Made by a program: the position numbers and the translations under genes
DNA from: Sulfurovum riftiae
GTDB taxonomy: Bacteria; Campylobacterota; Campylobacteria; Campylobacterales; Sulfurovaceae
Assembly (NCBI RefSeq): GCF_001595645.1
Contig: NZ_LNKT01000056.1
Coordinates: 62,001-126,000 of the forward strand
Direction: 5' to 3'
Length of the DNA: 64,000 bases
The notes under the pieces: model-generated
What the model was told of the DNA's origin: nothing
The model's input: only the letters and a program-made list of their open reading frames with translations
The model's database searches: none
Shown here: in pieces, positions 62,004-64,000 of the stretch
Position numbering within the stretch: the first letter of the stretch is position 1
How the letters are laid out: every line of letters begins with the position of its first letter

Positions 62004-62492
62004 ATGAAAATAGTAGTAATCCAAGGTCCAAACCTCAATATGCTCGGAATCAGAGAACAGAACATCTATGGCCCGATGAAACTGGAAGATATCCATAAGC
62101 AGATGAAAGGATATGCAGAGCAGAACAAGCTTGAGATCGAATTCTTTCAGAGCAACCTCGAGGGTGAGATCGTAGATCGTATCCAGGAGTGTATCGGTGA
62201 TGCTGACGGTATCATCATCAACCCGGCTGCCTATACGCATACTTCCATCGCTATCAGAGATGCGATTTCTGCAGTACAGCTTCCAACGATCGAAGTACAT
62301 CTCTCAAATATTCATCAGAGAGAAGAGTTCAGACACAAGTCTCTTATCGCACCTGTATGTGCAGGGCAGATTGTAGGTATGGGACCGTTCAGTTACCACC
62401 TTGCAATGGTTGGTATGACGCAGATCCTTTCTGAAGTGGCAGCCATGAAGCAGGCGCAGCAGAAGGCACAGGAAGCTCAGGCCAAAGCCTAA
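62004..62492 (+). CDS. aroQ: 3-dehydroquinate dehydratase, type II
   Basis: A 162-residue type II dehydroquinase of the shikimate pathway. Signatures: the N-terminal [18 protein letters not shown] (residues 6-23), with the catalytic tyrosine; [10 protein letters not shown] with the histidine; and [17 protein letters not shown]. The order aroQ-M24 peptidase-folK is kept in Helicobacter pylori. The start has AGAAGG upstream. Confidence 0.95.
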   Translation: MKIVVIQGPNLNMLGIREQNIYGPMKLEDIHKQMKGYAEQNKLEIEFFQSNLEGEIVDRIQECIGDADGIIINPAAYTHTSIAIRDAISAVQLPTIEVHLSNIHQREEFRHKSLIAPVCAGQIVGMGPFSYHLAMVGMTQILSEVAAMKQAQQKAQEAQAKA

Positions 62493-62517
62493 TCATACTC
62501 ACTTCGATATTCTCTAT

Positions 62518-62573
62518 GTAGGGTCGGTTCGCCGACCAGCCATAAGCAATATCGGTCGATAGATCGACCCTAC
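62518..62573. repeat. Palindrome pair between aroQ and the peptidase gene
   Basis: GTAGGGTCGGTTCGCCGACC (62518-62537) and GGTCGATAGATCGACCCTAC (62554-62573), separated by 16 bases. The right half is the GATAGATC loop variant. Confidence 0.7.
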
Positions 62574-62600
62574 ACCCTTACTTTTAACCAAAGGCCTCCT

Positions 62601-63620
62601 ATGAATTATATGCTCAAAGATGAAAATGCCATCTATTATGAATGCGGCTACAGTTGTGACAATGCCCTCTATCTTTCGCTGGGCTCCGAAGCATATTTCA
62701 TAACGGACAGCCGCTATACCATTGATGCGCAGGAGCATATCAAAGGTGCGAGGGTGGTGATAGATGCAGACCTTTACGGACAGGCGGTCAGGCTTTTGAA
62801 AAAAGCCAGGGTCAAAAAGGTCCACTTCGATCCAAAGGAGTGGAGTGTGGCCGGTTTTGAGAAGATCTCTTCACAAACGAAGATCAGATTCAAACAGGTC
62901 ATGGACCTTTCGCACAAAAAGCGCATTATCAAGAGTGATGAAGAGTTGAAGATCATTGCGAAAGCAGCCAAGCTGGGAGCCAAAGCTTTCAAAACACTGG
63001 CCAAAGAATTCAATACGAACGGTTTTAGTGAAAACGAGTTCACGTTGACACACCGTGCCAAAGCCATCCTGGGTGATTTTGGCAAGTATGACCTCAGTTT
63101 CGACCCTATTGTGGCCATCAATGCCAATGCGGCAAAACCGCATGCCACACCGACAAGAAGAAAACTCAAAAAAGGGGACCTTCTGCTTGTCGATGCCGGG
63201 CTCAAATACAAACGTTACTGTTCAGACAGGACCCGTACCGTATTTGCAGAGAAAGGATTTGCTTTTAAGACTGGCCAGATCTTTGGTAAAAAAAAGATCC
63301 AGAAGGCCTACGATACTGTACTCAAAGCACACGACAACGCCATTGCCAAGGCACGTTCAGGCATGAGAGCCAAAACGGTCGATGCACTGACACGCGATAT
63401 TATTGAAAAGGCGGGATTTGGAAAGTATTATGTACACTCTACCGGACACGGAGTAGGCTTGGATATTCATGAAATGCCCTATATTTCAAAAAAGTCCGAC
63501 ACAGTCATAGAGGACGGTATGGTCTACACCATAGAACCGGGCATCTATATCCCCGGGAAGTTTGGTATACGTATCGAAGATATGGTGGCGATGGTGGACG
63601 GTAGAGCACAAGTGCTCTAA
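62601..63620 (+). CDS. M24 family aminopeptidase (PepP/PepQ-like)
   Basis: A 339-residue metallopeptidase, of the Xaa-Pro aminopeptidase or dipeptidase group. Metal ligands can be read: LVDAGLKYKRYCSDRTRT (two aspartates), STGHGVGLDIHEMP (histidine), TIEPGIYIPGKFG (glutamate) and RIEDMV (glutamate). The N-terminal creatinase-like domain is short. The stop is inside a small hairpin AGAGCAC/GTGCTCT at 63603-63618. Confidence 0.88.
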   Translation: MNYMLKDENAIYYECGYSCDNALYLSLGSEAYFITDSRYTIDAQEHIKGARVVIDADLYGQAVRLLKKARVKKVHFDPKEWSVAGFEKISSQTKIRFKQVMDLSHKKRIIKSDEELKIIAKAAKLGAKAFKTLAKEFNTNGFSENEFTLTHRAKAILGDFGKYDLSFDPIVAINANAAKPHATPTRRKLKKGDLLLVDAGLKYKRYCSDRTRTVFAEKGFAFKTGQIFGKKKIQKAYDTVLKAHDNAIAKARSGMRAKTVDALTRDIIEKAGFGKYYVHSTGHGVGLDIHEMPYISKKSDTVIEDGMVYTIEPGIYIPGKFGIRIEDMVAMVDGRAQVL

Positions 63621-63862
63621 GTGAAAAATTTAAAGTGAAGAGTGAAGAGTGTCGGTATGCATTGCTTTGCAATGCTTCTGTGTTAGGTTTGTCACTGAGC
63701 ACTTGGTGTGCCGATGCGTAGGCACCCATATTTGCAAAGCAAGGTGCCGGAGTCATCGTAGCATACTTGCGAAGTGACGCTTTTTTGTCTACTTTTTTTT
63801 AAAAAAAGTAGAGAAGAAACGAAATATTCAAAACAAAATTTAAAATACAAAAGGAACCTGTG
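63621..63862. other. Hairpin-rich intergenic region
   Basis: This gap holds nested palindromes: GCATTGC/GCAATGC at 63659-63675, GGCACC/GGTGCC at 63721-63748, and the larger GTCACT/AGTGAC stem (63691-63696 with 63773-63778). CTACTTTTTTT/AAAAAAAGTAG at 63789-63811 follows. No gene is seen. It resembles a repetitive element or a terminator region before folK. Confidence 0.4.
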
Positions 63863-64000
63863 GTGGTAAAAAGAAAAAAGCTGAATCAAGACCTGACATT
63901 GATTTTTACCCCGCATTTTCCCTATAATACAAACTCGAATTCCCGTATGAGATACAGGGCGCTTCTTGGGATCGGCGGGAATGTAGGTGATGTACTCCGG
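63863..64000 (+). CDS. folK: FolK, N-terminal part (continues outside window)
   Basis: The first 46 codons of a 6-hydroxymethyl-7,8-dihydropterin pyrophosphokinase. The LLGIGGNVGDVLR segment at about residues 34-46 is the FolK substrate loop. The N-terminal extension before it, with FTPHFPYNTN, is typical of Campylobacterota FolK. The start is GTG at 63863 (or 63860), with AAGGA upstream. Position after aroQ and the M24 peptidase agrees with the Helicobacter gene order. Confidence 0.8.
   Translation, partial: MVKRKKLNQDLTLIFTPHFPYNTNSNSRMRYRALLGIGGNVGDVLR

Noticed and set aside
61938-62300. An N-terminal extension of the aminofutalosine deaminase gene by about 120 residues
   Set aside because: The extension lies antisense to aroQ, has no match to the family and the ATG at 61937 has a good ribosome-binding site.

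Overview
The window looks like a chromosomal segment of a Campylobacterota bacterium (formerly Epsilonproteobacteria), most like Sulfurovum or Sulfurimonas. The clues are the gene orders nadK-recN-tatD-transglycosylase-rlpA-kdsC-lptC-lptA-engB-PBP2 and aroQ-pepP-folK, which are shared with Campylobacter and Helicobacter; an aminofutalosine-type menaquinone gene (mqnX); many stop/start overlaps; TGnTATAAT promoters; and abundant small c-type cytochromes. I saw no tRNA, rRNA, CRISPR array, prophage or intact transposase gene.

Layout. 0-5.5 kb: the end of an AmgK-like sugar kinase and a MurU-like nucleotidyltransferase, a HAD phosphatase, a DUF2059-like exported protein, NnrS and a dihaem cytochrome c peroxidase with a palindromic operator-like leader. 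5.7-17.5 kb: a dense housekeeping run covering NAD kinase, RecN, TatD, wall hydrolases, HisB, KdsC, LptC/LptA, EngB, a short ArgA-type acetyltransferase, a MreD-like protein and PBP2. 17.5-25.3 kb: a Ca/Na antiporter, YbeY, QueC, TruD, a DUF4382 lipoprotein behind two tandem c-di-GMP-I riboswitches, a SafE-type membrane protein, acylphosphatase and MsrA. 25.3-29.3 kb: a thioredoxin, two-component and cytochrome cluster, with two paralogous cysteine proteins. 29.7-36.4 kb: a six-gene energy-converting hydrogenase-related complex whose large subunit has lost the NiFe cysteines. 36.4-38.2 kb: a DksA-type zinc finger protein and a ClC channel.

38-57 kb is a copper (possibly also silver) homeostasis island. 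It holds CusCBA, two multicopper oxidases, CopB, DUF302 and SHOCT proteins, a cytochrome with a metal-binding tail, a 111-residue internally duplicated exported protein, a CopA P-type ATPase and a CusRS-like two-component system. Reading the promoters showed one 16-bp direct-repeat element, GTGYA-N6-GTGYA. It lies exactly 10 bp upstream of a TAnnAT -10 box at five separate promoters, including the one that drives copA and the two-component genes. This looks like a complete, self-regulated local regulon. Independently, a short MKCxxGKC cysteine motif recurs in four otherwise unrelated exported or membrane proteins in the window, three of them in the island, and the 111-residue protein carries a looser GKCN form.

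57-64 kb: an Rrf2 regulator followed by a tiny remnant of a cystathionine gamma-synthase-type gene, a CAP-domain protein, PPK2, SppA, MqnX, AroQ, an M24 peptidase and the start of folK. A family of dispersed palindromes (GTAGGGTCGG...CCGACC and a GGTGGGCTGAAGCCCACC variant) occupies many intergenic gaps and brackets cusA.
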